Under the pieces are notes generated by a model. That model was not told the origin of the DNA. It saw nothing but the letters and a program-made list of their open reading frames with translations, and did not search any database. This document shows positions 1 to 10,140 of a stretch of 64,000 nt of DNA, in pieces. Source of the DNA: Neoechinorhynchus agilis (lineage: Eukaryota > Acanthocephala). The DNA lies in the NCBI GenBank assembly GCA_051530055.1, contig CM121341.1, positions 2,976,001 through 3,040,000 on the forward strand, written 5' to 3'. Every line of letters begins with the position of its first letter. Positions within the stretch are counted from its first letter, which is position 1. Both the position numbers and the translations under genes were made by a program.

Positions 1-126
1 TCTCCTGAAAATTTTAAATACTCAGCAGTCTGACGAGGCCTGGGGTCAAGCGTCATGCCTGTGTCGTCCGGCGGTTTGGGTATTCGAAAAGTAGCCGATA
101 TTTCTCTGCCAGGTTATTTGGGCGAC
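1..126 (+). pseudogene. LINE fragment, C-terminal part
   Basis: Two plus-strand frames together read QSDEAWGQAS and SSGGLGIRKVADISLPGYLG. The copy at 16505-17446 has the same order (LSDEAWRQPS, then SGGLGIRKSADISLAAYLG) in one frame. This is therefore the region just after the RT of the same LINE family, frameshifted once and cut by the window edge. A second copy of the family starts within a few bases downstream, so two copies abut here. It is a non-functional relic. Confidence 0.75.
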
Positions 127-130
127 ACCG

Positions 131-1645
131 ATGCCGTCCCCTCGCTTCGCTCGGAGCCTGAATGCTAGACAACAATATGAAGACGGAAACTTGCCCGCCC
201 AAAATGAGCCAAGTGAAAAGACCGAAGAAACGCCCAACGCTACCGGGACCCCACGCCTAAATTATATTCATCAAATCACTGACGCAGACACTTTGAACGC
301 GCCACTTATCGATCGCGCTCAACCTAAGAAGACCAACGCTGCCGTGCTCCAACGCGTCTCTAATGCTGTGTGTTCGGTTTGCGGTAAGTCTTTCAAATTA
401 ACTAATTTTGGGGTTTTGTTTGCTCATGGTCCCCGGGACTTCCATTGTAGCGGGTCCGGTTCTCCATCACAATCAGCCGATCTGTTTATGCCTGGGACCC
501 CTCAGATAACCACTGACTCTATTTCGCTACCTGATATCGTGCGGTTTCTGCCCAGGAACGTCCTGGTCGCTAAAGGATTTACAGGATTGCTCAACGACTG
601 CCTTCAAAGTAACTGTGCGCCATCATGGACGCGGCTCTTCGTATTCCCGCGCTTAGTCCTTTGCATCAGTGATGGTTCTGGGGTGTCTTTGACATCAACA
701 ATCAAGGAAAGGGTGGCCTCCTTCTAACAGATATTTAACAATTTCGAAATGAAATTTCCGGAGGTTCGTAAGGGACGCACGAAGGAAGGGTTTCGTTGCC
801 GTTTTTCAAAGCGATCCCTGGCTGAACGTGTCTCTTCGAAGCTTGCGGACGGAGATATTCGGGGGCTGTTCGGTTATTGTCATCCTCCGACAGTTTCGCA
901 AAAGGAGACAGCGAGACGCTACAAATACTCCGGTCGAAGCACCCATGTAGTAGCGGAAGTTTTGAAATTCCATCTCCTCCCATACAAGACAGGACGCGAA
1001 CTCAAATTTCAGAGTTACAAAAGGCCATCTCATCTTTTGCAAATGGTTAGGGTCATGGGCTTGACGGACTAAGGCCTCAGCACCTAAAGGACATGATGTC
1101 CTTTACAGCTGGTGAAGCAGCTCTCTCTCTAAGAAGTGCGCTTTCTCGGTTAGTCGACCGCCTGACTGGAGAGGACCTGAATCCCGTTGCAAAAGCCTTT
1201 TTTTCGGAGTATCTTTATGTGCCCTCGCAAAAAAAGTTGCGATTCATCCTATCGCCGTATCTTCGACGATACGAGGACTTGCAGGAAAAATTCTCTGTAG
1301 ACGTATCACAGAGAAAACCGGACAGCAACTTCGCCCAGTCCAACTGCGCGTCCTGCGGGGCGGAAGCTATTGTCCATGCGCTCCGAAACTTTAAAACGAA
1401 GAGTTCAGAGCCGTGCGTGATTCGTAAGTGTGATTTTCAGAATGCCTTTAACTCTCTCAATCGAGAAAGCATATTCTGCGCTATTAGGGATCACGCACTA
1501 GAAGCCTTCCAGTATTTTCTCAATGCCTACGGGACCGCGACTCCTTTGCTTTTCGAAGATCACCTCATTTGGTCCGAAAGAGGAGTGAAGCAAAGAGATG
1601 ACACTAGAGTTGATTTCGCTCTTACCACTTGTAACCAGTTGTCAT
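131..1645 (+). pseudogene. LINE (R2-like layout), N-terminal finger and RT start
   Basis: The first frame (131-727) carries a Cys/His finger, CSVCGKSF with a later HGPRDFHCSGSG, also seen at 60060-60599 and about 45 kb. The next frame (about 735-1072) contains SSKLADGDIRG and HPPT, matched at 60.8 kb. The third (1093-1647) starts KDMMSFTAGEAA and enters the reverse transcriptase: GAEAIVHALR, then KCDFQNAFNSLN (motif A) and GVKQRDD (motif B region). At least two frameshifts or stops break it, and it is cut off after motif B, so no catalytic YxDD box remains. The family is inferred to be a finger-RT-endonuclease LINE. The copy is dead. Confidence 0.8.
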
Positions 1646-1696
1646 AATTATTGTGCTCCTACACATTTTGAACAACTATCTTCTTCTCGTACAAAC

Positions 1697-2956
1697 ATGG
1701 TGAATGAGAAGCGCCAGTTAAGGCAAGACAAATACCGCGAAATGCGAAATGCTCAATACCTTGAAAGTGACGAATATAAGAATTCGTTTGGTCCGCCTGA
1801 ATATCACGGCCCATCAAGAGGAAGAGCAAGAAGTAACTTCAGAAAGAGAGTGCTTGGTAGAACAGGTCAAAACATTGAAGCAGCCAAAATCAGTAAAGCC
1901 AATACCCAGTCAGTTTCGACTAGACTTGAGTCTACAAACAGAGATATCTCAACCATAGAAAGATTCGGTGCCACACACGTTAATCTCGGGTATCTGTCCG
2001 GTGCGCCAACTTTCCTCCCCTATGTTGCGCCAAGCGGACTTGATGGCTCTGCCATCACTTTACCAGCCGCAAGAATCATTGAATCGCTAGCGATCGGACT
2101 TTATGTCCAGAAAGTATCTGAGAATGAGTATGGTTTGGTTGACGAATCGTTCAACACTCTGTGGAACACGTCGAATATTGCAACACCAAACGTTTTCTCA
2201 ATGATCTCAGCTTTACGTCCGGTTAGAACCAATGACTACACAATCGTTAAGAAACAGAAACCAGTAAATATTGAATGGGTCTACAAGGATAATGCTACAA
2301 CACTGAGACTCGAGAGATATTTAACTTTGGTTAACGATCCACTTATGATGGGATTAATTAGCGCATGTTACGAACGATCAACATTGGACCAATTACATAC
2401 TGCGATACTGTTGAGAGTGCACGCTAAATTACCCAATTTATCTGATACAGTAGTCAATGTGGACATGGGAAATACCTTAGAGTTCCTTCAAATTCCACCA
2501 ATTCGAACCAAAGACAAGCAGGCGATTATAGAAACTATGGCTATGTTTGGATGCTCCCAACATGATGGATGGGGCATTGATCGAAATCTAGACTTGGAGG
2601 ATGTTTCCATTGAAAGTCTGTTCAATCAGTTCAAATCAAGTTTCCACAGGACTGACTTAAACCAATACCTGGATTTAACGGTGCCTATGACTCAAAGCAA
2701 CATCGCAGTAGTTGCAGTCATGACGGTTTTGAATTTCACCGATAGCAACGCTAATCCAATCCATAACTATGGAATTTGGCGAACAGAAAGTCCAACAAGG
2801 TACGAGTTACCATACAGAATGGAACGAAACATCTTTGGTGTGCTAGTCAGCACTTTACTCCGGCTCTTCGATACCACTCTAGTAACTGAGTTAGACAAGT
2901 TACACTATCAAGCAAGAAGTACATGCATACAAGTTGATGGTCCAAACCACGCTTAA
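1697..2956 (+). CDS. Intact uncharacterised ORF, 419 aa
   Basis: I do not recognise this protein. The open frame extends upstream to 1598, but that part overlaps the LINE relic, so I place the start at the ATG at 1697 (MVNEKRQLRQDKYRE). The first 80 residues are basic and polar, rich in Arg, Lys, Gln and Ser. The remainder is a mixed, globular-looking sequence without membrane segments or tandem repeats, and I see no Walker, zinc or protease motif. It is the only long intact frame between two dead elements (LINE before, SLC17 relic after). A basic N-terminal arm on a compact body would fit a virus-derived structural protein or a domesticated gene, but that is a guess. It could also be an ordinary host gene that lost its neighbours. 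Confidence 0.5.
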   Translation: MVNEKRQLRQDKYREMRNAQYLESDEYKNSFGPPEYHGPSRGRARSNFRKRVLGRTGQNIEAAKISKANTQSVSTRLESTNRDISTIERFGATHVNLGYLSGAPTFLPYVAPSGLDGSAITLPAARIIESLAIGLYVQKVSENEYGLVDESFNTLWNTSNIATPNVFSMISALRPVRTNDYTIVKKQKPVNIEWVYKDNATTLRLERYLTLVNDPLMMGLISACYERSTLDQLHTAILLRVHAKLPNLSDTVVNVDMGNTLEFLQIPPIRTKDKQAIIETMAMFGCSQHDGWGIDRNLDLEDVSIESLFNQFKSSFHRTDLNQYLDLTVPMTQSNIAVVAVMTVLNFTDSNANPIHNYGIWRTESPTRYELPYRMERNIFGVLVSTLLRLFDTTLVTELDKLHYQARSTCIQVDGPNHA

Positions 2957-2959
2957 CGT

Positions 2960-3995
2960 TGAATCCAAACATGAACTAGAGATCGATCGAATTGAAGTTT
3001 TGTGGCATTTGCTGTACGGTTTAGCGCCCGCTTGGTTTCCACCTAAAGAAAGATTGACCCACGTGGGCCTTGTTGAAGCAAGTGGAGGATGGACACTCTT
3101 TTTTACCTTCTTGGTAATTCTTGATAAATAATTATGTATAAGAAAAGTAATAATCTAGGATTCATTGGACTCGTTTGGCTTCCTTTATGGATGGTATATG
3201 GTTCGCGGTCACCGCAGAATTGTAGAAGGCTCAACAAAGATGAATTGAATTATATTGAAAGCAGCGTGGTCAACACAATGCCAGCGTCCAATAGGAACCC
3301 CTGGAACGTTATCGCTCAATCCAAAAAGGTGTGGGGATTCTGTGTTACGGTGATGTTTTACGATTTTTGACTCTATGCCACATTCACGGTCATTCCACAA
3401 TACCTAAAGGATGATTTCAAGTTCACTTATTCAAAAATTAGTCTATATTCGGCGCTGTCGCATGTTCTTTGTACATTTCGTTAGTATCCTAAATTGATAT
3501 ATCGCTGTTAAGATGATCAATGGTCGCATCTTTTTCAGAACAAACTGCAAGAAACTCTTTCAATCAGGAAGTTGGTTAAACAACGTTCATTCATTTTTGG
3601 TCTCGCCAGAACGGCGAACCGTGACCGCCGTACTGTTTCTTTTTCTGTGGGTACTTCGTTTAAATATTTGCCGTGTGTGGCATTCACAGGAGGCTACTTT
3701 GTGGCAGCGTCCGATATTGGAGGTATTTTTCCGGTTTAATATACGGCATGGGAAATACAATGTCGGTCATCGTGGGTTTCATTTCCCCAACACTTCCTTC
3801 GGCAATAGTTGGTTCGGAAATACGGAATGTAGCCTCAAAATGGAAGACAGTGCTAATGGTCTATTCTAAATCGCTGTTCTTATCTTCCGCAATCTACGGT
3901 ATTTTTGGATCCGGAGAACAGTGCAGTTGGGCAAAAGATCCTGAAAATCGTCAAGAGAATGATGCCATAGAACATAGAGAACAGGATCTTTGAAT
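2960..3995 (+). pseudogene. SLC17-type anion transporter relic (C-terminal half)
   Basis: Successive frames resemble the vesicular glutamate transporter/sialin family of the major facilitator superfamily. 2990-3110 reads LAPAWFPPKERLTHVGL, like the WAPPLERS segment. 3134-3367 reads GFIGLVWLPLWMVYGSRSP and later NPWNVIAQSKKVWGFCV. About 3367-3470 reads TVIPQYLKDDFKFTYS. About 3730-3990 reads GLIYGMGNTMSVIVGF and IYGIFGSGEQCSWAKDPE, close to the family's last helices and FYGLFASGE-type tail. Stops and frameshifts separate these blocks, and the N-terminal half is absent. In the living family the protein carries organic anions across vesicle or lysosome membranes. This copy cannot. Confidence 0.8.
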
Positions 3996-4377
3996 GTCAA
4001 GCGGCTTAAATGGAATAAAAAGTTTAACTTTTGGTTGGATCGAGATTGAGCTAAGGACTAAATTTAACAAACAAAACGTTTTGTTATAATTTCAAGAAAT
4101 GATCATAAGGTAACAAAATTGTATGTTTATGCTATTAAAGATGGTCATTGCACCGGAGGCAAGGTATCAAAAGTGCAAATGAAATGAGGAGAAATGCATC
4201 CTTGACACGAATATCACTTACCGAGTCCAATCAACGTCCAAGCCGATTTCCTCGATGTCTCTTGGAACCAGTTCGAGCCAGTGTCAATTGATCGGCTTAA
4301 GCAAGCCTACGCCGACTAAACAGTGTCAGTCCTTTCGAAATAACTATCGAATTCATAGATAAATCCGTGAACTGTCA
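3996..4377. other. No gene seen
   Basis: AT-rich sequence between the SLC17 relic and a PLE relic. The last part, from about 4290, may already be PLE-derived, but I could not align it by eye. Confidence 0.4.
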
Positions 4378-4700
4378 ATGAGAAATAGCCTGGCTCCCGT
4401 CTTGGCAATGCTTTGGAAAAGCAGTGTATCTTCCCACATTTAACGCCGAGCCAAATTTATCTCGGCTATGTGGATGATGCGCTGTTAACCTACAGAGAAT
4501 ATTGTAAAGATGAATTCTATGGATCCTACTGGTGGGATTAAGGTGAAACAAGACAAATTATCACATAATCTGCCGTTCCTCAATTCGAGCTTCAAAGTTA
4601 ATGATCTGACTGATTTCAGTTGGTATCGCAAACCGTCCTTGTAAAATGATAGTCATGCACCAAAATTCCCATTATCCTTGATGCTGAGATGCAAAGAACA
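4378..4700 (+). pseudogene. Penelope-like RT fragment
   Basis: The frame MRNSLAPVLAML, then QIYLGYVDDALLTYRE, then GGIKVKQDKLSHNLPFLN and DFSWYRKP matches the PLE at 51249-53138 (MGNSLAPVLAILYL, VYLRYVDDVLLTF, YLPFLNLRFK, FNWYRKP) in the same order. The catalytic YVDD box is kept, but frame changes between blocks and missing N- and C-terminal parts show it is a relic. Confidence 0.8.
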
Positions 4701-4899
4701 ACACTGGTTTTCTCATCTTTAACGTAGAAACAATTGGCGGTGGAGAGAGAGTGAAAGCAATTTTCGCTGAGATCTTGCGGATAAAGCGGCAGTGTGATTC
4801 AAGAGCGAGGAGAAACGGAACAATGATCGTTCACGGAATCTATATGGAGGAACACGAATTCTCAGGATCCCATATAAAAGTAAAAAGTTCACTAGTGGC

Positions 4900-4975
4900 A
4901 CTCGGAAACTGCTGCGACATGGCCATACAACGAGGGAATACGGCCAGCGTCAGAGGCACGGCTCCCTCGTGTGGA
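4900..4975 (+). pseudogene. LINE 3' tail fragment
   Basis: The frame CCDMAIQRGNTASVRGTAP matches the end of the window's LINE family, seen as SLAVQRGNAASVMATV at 53.95 kb, SLAVQQGNVASVL at 7.7 kb and SLAVQRGNAVDL at 51 kb. It lies just downstream of the PLE relic, so insertions are nested or adjacent. Confidence 0.65.
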
Positions 4976-5104
4976 GTCGAAAAATGCAAAAAGTGTTAAA
5001 CAAAACTTAAAAATAAAAAAGCATAGATTTAATTATGGGAAATGGATGTTAAATTTCTTGGATTTAACATTTTGGGCACATTTGAGGTAACTTTAACCTT
5101 GAAC

Positions 5105-6416
5105 GTGAATTAACTCCTCGGAAGCAGGTTGGCCTCGAGTCAACTGACGCTTCTGACACTGTTTCGGCGGTGACAGTTACAACGAGTGTGGGACAGCAGG
5201 TCCAAGGTGCTACGTCCAGAGTAGGCCCACCCCCCGAGGCGCCAATTCCGGGGGCACACGAGGAAGCTGGGAGTTCGGAGAGGCAGCCCGGGCAATCCTA
5301 AAGAAGACTTTTGTTTCGATACCGAGAGATGTTAAAATGAAGACAGCTGGTGATTTCTGGTCTGAGGGGGCACTGCGTGGCGTCACCGGTGCGAGCAAAG
5401 CTGTCAAGGAGTTCGATCTTAACGTGAGAGAGCTGAGCGGGACGGACAGGCCTGGTAAGAAGGTGCTGGTTGAATTCCTAGGCGACGATGCGCTGCACCG
5501 TGCCTTGCAAGAAGAACCAACCGATCGCTGTTATTATTTTGTCAAACCGGAGCGGGTCTCAAATTGAGAACACTCCTGGCCTCTTATGACGAGGAGGCGT
5601 TCATATCTGGGTATGCCAATCAAGCAGTTGAGAACTACATGAAAGCCGAGCCGGGAGTGATGGTACGCCAGACCCCCGCGGACGTCGTTGAGTGGATGGG
5701 GGTCTCGGCCGGAGGACTGGGATTAAAGGAGAGTTCGTGCAGCATTTGCAGAAGCAGACAGTGGGGGCTTCTCTACGCGTGTGGCAACAGAAGGAAGGGC
5801 GAAGATGGTGTGTGGAGTTCTGTCTATATAAAGAGAATGAGCCGTTTGAGCGTTTAGACGATCCAGCGCGGAAGCGGTCTTGGGAGAAAGCTGGGCCAGA
5901 CGTGGTACCCCTAGAAATGTTTCGTTGGGGAATGCCAAAGAAGTCAGAAATGCTGACGGAGGAAGCGGTCTGCGGCAAGATGGGAATTCCGTTTTTCCAA
6001 GCGCGAAAGCTGGGAGGACCAGCAAATCTCGGCGGGAAGGTAGACCCAGAACAGTGGAGCAGATAAAGAGACACGAGTGCAGCCTTCTACCCGCTATCTG
6101 CGGCATGTTTCAGGGGTTTCAAGTTCCCGCAAATAAGGGACCAGTTTCAATTGGTCTGTATAATAAAGACGAACGCTGCAAAGTTTGTTGATACCATGGG
6201 GGATATTGCAAAATACTGCTGTTGCATTAGAAAGCCTTCAAGGGAATTCAGTTACGTTTGAATGTCTCGCCTTGATCAGTATCTTAGCGATGAGCAACGA
6301 TTATTTTCCGGTCTTCGAGGTGCGGGATTTATAAATCGCCAGCAGTTGAATCAACTTGGATCGGCGAATGCTGAAGTTTGGCTATCAACATTTGATCCAA
6401 GTTTTAATGTGTAACT
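5105..6416 (+). pseudogene. Decayed GC-rich coding stretch, unidentified
   Basis: Read across three plus-strand frames, the sequence looks protein-coding over about 1.3 kb. There is an acidic, Ser/Thr/Pro-rich segment (about 5108-5310), then KTAGDFWSEGALRGVTGASK (5337-5567), LLASYDEEAFISGYANQAVE (5570-5730), VGASLRVWQQKEGRRWCVEF (5745-6066), and a short open frame at 6261-6416 beginning MSRLDQYLSDEQRLFSGL. Stops and frameshifts separate the blocks. Base composition is clearly more GC-rich than the flanks. I do not recognise the protein. Options are a mobile-element gag-like product, an endogenous viral relic or a dead host gene. I cannot choose between them. Confidence 0.4.
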
Positions 6417-7150
6417 TAAGGTTGATTTAGGATTAAAATTTGGAGCAACTAGGCGCTGCGATAGTGACCGAAATTACAGTTGAGATTCATTACAACAAGA
6501 AAAAGTCTGCTATTATAAGCCAAAGTCCAAATGGTCCACGATTGCAATGTCAAAAGGACTTCTCGTTCATAAAGTATCGTAATTCTGAAAAATTATAAAA
6601 TTAAAAATATCAAGCGTTAATATCCGCTCAGTTAAGGAGAATCATCAAAACGTCAATGAAAATCCAATTGAACTTTTATGAATTTACTTACATCTTTAGC
6701 TTGAGAAATCGATTCGCCCGAGCTCGTTTGAAATCATTCAAAAGAAGAGCACGAAGACGCATCTCCAAAATTCCGAAACAACGTGCGCCGTCGATTCGAC
6801 GCTGAAAGCGAAAAACCATGAAAAAACGAAAGAAACGCGCTCATAATTTTTTTAACGTCGATCGTCATTTTTTGGTGCAAACTTGACAGATTTTGACTCT
6901 TCAACTTCGTTGCATAAATCACAAAAAGTTTACGCCTCGATGTAGTCCAATTAATCTTCGGGAGCGCTCCTTGCAACTTTGATGGACGCCAGAGTACATT
7001 GTCAGGTTGCTGGTACTTTTGTAGGTTCAGAGTTGTCTGAGCCATCGTTGCAGCATTAAGAAAGTTCCCTTGGCATCCTCATGATGCCTGTAATAACGGA
7101 GGGATTGCCGCCAGCGGTTTTCCCTCGGCATTCAGTATCCTCTACTCTAA
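6417..7150. other. No gene supported
   Basis: AT-rich sequence. A 103-codon minus-strand frame at 6734-7045 (MAQTTLNLQKYQQPDN start) has no recognisable domain and low-complexity basic content. I would not call it a gene. Confidence 0.35.
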
Positions 7151-7164
7151 TGAACCCACTACTT

Positions 7165-7800
7165 AAATGCGATGTTTCAGCTGAGCTCTAATCGCGGTTT
7201 GGGTCGCTTATGGTCCTCTACCTTTTTATACGATTTCTGCTTTTACTTCACGCTGCCGTTACGGAGTGACCGTGGAACCATCGGAACGCCATGGTCTCGT
7301 CTGTCGGCAATCAGGCGAAAGGTGCTCACAATAAGCCGAAGTGAACGCTATTCTTAGCCGTGCCCTGAATACTGTGAATGCGGTCTGAGCAATTTTTGCC
7401 GACTCGATGGCCACCGTAGCCCGGACGGTGTTACAGTATTCCCGTGGCGAGGGGAAGCAAATGCCTTCTCTGGGACACGATTCGCAACCAGCAGCATAAA
7501 ATTCGCCACCATTAAACCGGAGGAGGAGCAGCAACCGCCGCTGAGGACCGCAAAAAGATTAATACATTGACCTGAGTCGGAACCATTAATTCGTTCCCTT
7601 TGGCGTCGAGACGCTCGGGTCGTTCTGTACTACGACGCAGGATCTGGCCAAGCAATCGTCTAAGAGATTGAGAAGAATCACTGGTGATCAGAGATCAGGA
7701 ACATTCCTCCTGCAAAATATTAGCCTGGCTGTGCAACAAGGGAACGTTGCATCCGTCCTTTCGACCTTTACACCAGGACGGCAACTGAGTGATCGAGAGC
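7165..7800 (+). pseudogene. LINE C-terminal fragment
   Basis: Plus-strand frames read YGVTVEPSERHGLVCRQSGE, then ILSRALNTVNAV, then DQRSGTFLLQNISLAVQQGN, the C-terminal end of the LINE family. An in-frame stop and a large deletion remove most of the RPDG..WDxTC segment. About 500 bp (7252-7756) recur in inverted orientation, essentially identical, at 16083-16588, so this copy was duplicated recently compared with the decay of the family. Confidence 0.8.
7252..7756 (+). repeat. 500-bp inverted duplicate (partner 16083-16588)
   Basis: The two segments give the same 91-codon frame on opposite strands (minus 7259-7534 and plus 16305-16580), and I see no difference over most of the length. Similarity breaks at GCATCC on one side. 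On the other, near 7255/16585, it continues past a one-base difference and then fades. The unit lies wholly in LINE sequence. Confidence 0.85.
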
Positions 7801-8459
7801 GGTGGTGTGAATGATCTAACGTGTTATATAAGTAAAAAAATGGCGTCCGCAGTCAGCAACAAAAAAAATCGCCAAAATCGCCTGTTGGGTTCAAAATCAT
7901 CGATTTATCTTGATGCGTTTACGCTCTATAGAAATCTTTTATGTAGCCAAGATTAAATAAGAATCCGATTGGACACAAGACGACGAAAATTATTACAATA
8001 AAACACAATGCCATTCATCTTAAATTTATGTGTTAATATATTCTTCGAATTAGTAGCTTTCAAAATTGTCTATTAATTTGCCAAATGATGATAAATATAC
8101 AATGAGCATACTGCTATTTGAATAAAGCAAAACTCAAATACTTTACCTGATCTAAAAGCAAGCGCATCAGCGGAATTCAGAGCTACGGTTAAATATTTAG
8201 ATCCTTTATGAGTATTTAAAATTTTAGGTTTACTTTAAAATTTTACTGAGTCGCAGAAAATTTTCCATTAACTTCTGCGTATACCAATACGCTTAGGTTT
8301 TAATTTTTGATGAGCGAATAAAAAATTGGGACTAAATGACTCCTTACTGTTTTGCTGGTTTCATGATTCGCTCTACAAGACAAATATTGATCCCGCTATA
8401 AAGTTACTTAAAACAACAGATTAAATAATAGATAAAGGCTTATGTTGAAAGATTAATGA
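7801..8459. other. No gene seen
   Basis: AT-rich intergenic sequence with short A/T runs. No frame or repeat worth naming. Confidence 0.5.
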
Positions 8460-8484
8460 ATGAAAGTGATTCTTAAAGACGTCG

Positions 8485-8600
8485 TACAACCACGGATTAT
8501 CTCAGATAATTTGAGGAATCCATGTAGTGAAATCGAAGAAGACAATGTAAGTGTTAAAGACCTCGGACAACCACGGATTATCTCAGATAACTGCAAAATT
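8485..8600 (+). repeat. Short direct repeat around a near-palindrome
   Basis: The block ACAACCACGGATTATCTCAG plus ATAA occurs twice about 95 bp apart (near 8487 and 8569). Its core TTATCTCAGATAA is palindromic except for the centre base. The repeat creates the internal QPRIISDN repetition in a 68-codon frame, which I do not regard as a gene. Confidence 0.6.
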
Positions 8601-8789
8601 TGTACATCCTTTTGTTGTTTAAAGAACACATTGAGTTTAGGATCAAATAACATTCATAGTAAATAAATTGGAATGAGTCGTCGGTGCATGATAATCGAAG
8701 GTTTTTGTGCGAACATCGACCACCCTTCCACATTCAGAAACGAGAAACGGAAAGACGATTAATGACTATTAAACTTCCCGTCATACATT

Positions 8790-9728
8790 TTAGGCGGGTG
8801 GTAGCTGGTACCATTGTACGGGGAACGTTTTGTTTGCAGGATACATTTCTCGACCTCGTGGTAATAACAGTCGATAAAGCTGCAGTATAGTGCTATCGGC
8901 TACTCCAGTGACATCACTGACGTCTTTTACAGTACGTCTAAGACCACAAGCACAAGCGGCCATATAAATACAAGCGCCTGCAATGGTGGGCGGAGCCCTT
9001 CCGGAAACAAGATCGAGCTCAACAGCCTTTTGAGAGAAATGTGCAGCCAACGATTGGGCTTCTACGTTCATATGAAGCCGGGAACAAAACCTAGCCATAT
9101 AATCCTCAGTCTTAACAACTCCAACACTTTCCTCGAGTGAATGTAAAATTTGTTTAAAGCAGCGACCTATATCGCGTTTACTGGCACTACTAACCCCACA
9201 AATTTCCTTTAAAGTCCGAGCAGCACTTGCCTGTCTACATGCAATGTATAAGCATGCAGCAACAATTGCGTCTTGTGGCCGACCTCGTAACGTTTTTTCA
9301 TCTTTGATTCGCTTTAGAAGACCTTCAGCATTTTCAACAATAATCTGTGGAAGATTAAGCAATTCAGCGAGATTTTTCACTTCTCGGTAGCGAACCAATA
9401 AAGTCCTCATACTCGAATCTAAGTGTCTATGTCTGCGGTATTTCTGACGCCCATATCGATCAACAGCTCCTGAGTGACCGGAATATCCAATAGATGTAGT
9501 CATGTTGTAATCAAGGTCATAAAGATCATTACGGGCATCTCCCACCCTCGACATGTCTCGAGCGTCCGCATCGCTTGAAAACGTTCGCCATTCAGCAGAC
9601 ACGTCTATAACTCTTTCGCCAGCAACGGTGCCACATAAAGGACATATTAGATCACCGGCGTGATAGTCCTCAATCAATTCAGCATCAGGATGATCGTTGC
9701 AAAAATAAGCCTTGTCGCATTTAGTCAT
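8790..9728 (-). CDS. GTF2B: Transcription initiation factor IIB
   Basis: This is general transcription factor TFIIB, which bridges TBP on the promoter to RNA polymerase II. The open frame reaches back to 9761, but I choose the ATG at 9728 (MTKCDKAYF), giving 312 aa, close to the roughly 316 aa of animal TFIIB. The N-terminal zinc ribbon is C10, H13, C29, C32 (CNDHPDAELIEDYHAGDLIC), followed by the B-reader segment ERVIDVSAEWRTFS. Two cyclin-like core repeats follow, with KDEKTLRGRPQDAIVAACLY in the first and SGRAPPTIAGACIYMAACAC in the second. The frame is uninterrupted, so the coding region has no intron. No canonical promoter element was identified upstream. The identification is very secure. 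The end KTFPVQWYQLPPA is slightly unlike mammalian forms. Confidence 0.97.
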   Translation of the reverse strand: MTKCDKAYFCNDHPDAELIEDYHAGDLICPLCGTVAGERVIDVSAEWRTFSSDADARDMSRVGDARNDLYDLDYNMTTSIGYSGHSGAVDRYGRQKYRRHRHLDSSMRTLLVRYREVKNLAELLNLPQIIVENAEGLLKRIKDEKTLRGRPQDAIVAACLYIACRQASAARTLKEICGVSSASKRDIGRCFKQILHSLEESVGVVKTEDYMARFCSRLHMNVEAQSLAAHFSQKAVELDLVSGRAPPTIAGACIYMAACACGLRRTVKDVSDVTGVADSTILQLYRLLLPRGREMYPANKTFPVQWYQLPPA

Positions 9729-9835
9729 CTGGAGAAATCCGAAAATCTCAACAAAAAACAAACATTTGTCGCTTTCACACTTTTGTGTAACTAAAAATTC
9801 TTATATTTGTGCCCGAAATTTAACAAAACAACCAA

Positions 9836-10140
9836 GTTAAAACATTGAAAGTGAAAGCTCAATATTTAAAAGACGGCATAAATTAAGCGTGTAACTCAGG
9901 AGGCGACAAATAAAATTTAAATTCAACAAAGCTTAAAAGAAACTTTAAAACAGATCAAATGGTGTTCTTCAAATGAAGTGAAATTTTATCAATAAATTCA
10001 ATAATGGAACATTGAAAGCTCAATATTTAAAAGACGGCATAAATTAAGCGTGTAACTCAGGAGGCTACTAATAAAATTAAAATTCAACAAAGTTTAAAAG
10101 AAACTTTCGAACAAATCAAATGGTGTTCCTCCAATAAAGC
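9836..10140. repeat. Imperfect direct repeat, about 135 bp x 2
   Basis: The block starting near 9842 (aacattgaaagtgaaagctc) recurs near 10008, with shared runs such as aagacggcataaattaagcg and ggtgttc. It sits just upstream of the TFIIB start, so one copy may overlap the promoter region. Confidence 0.8.
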
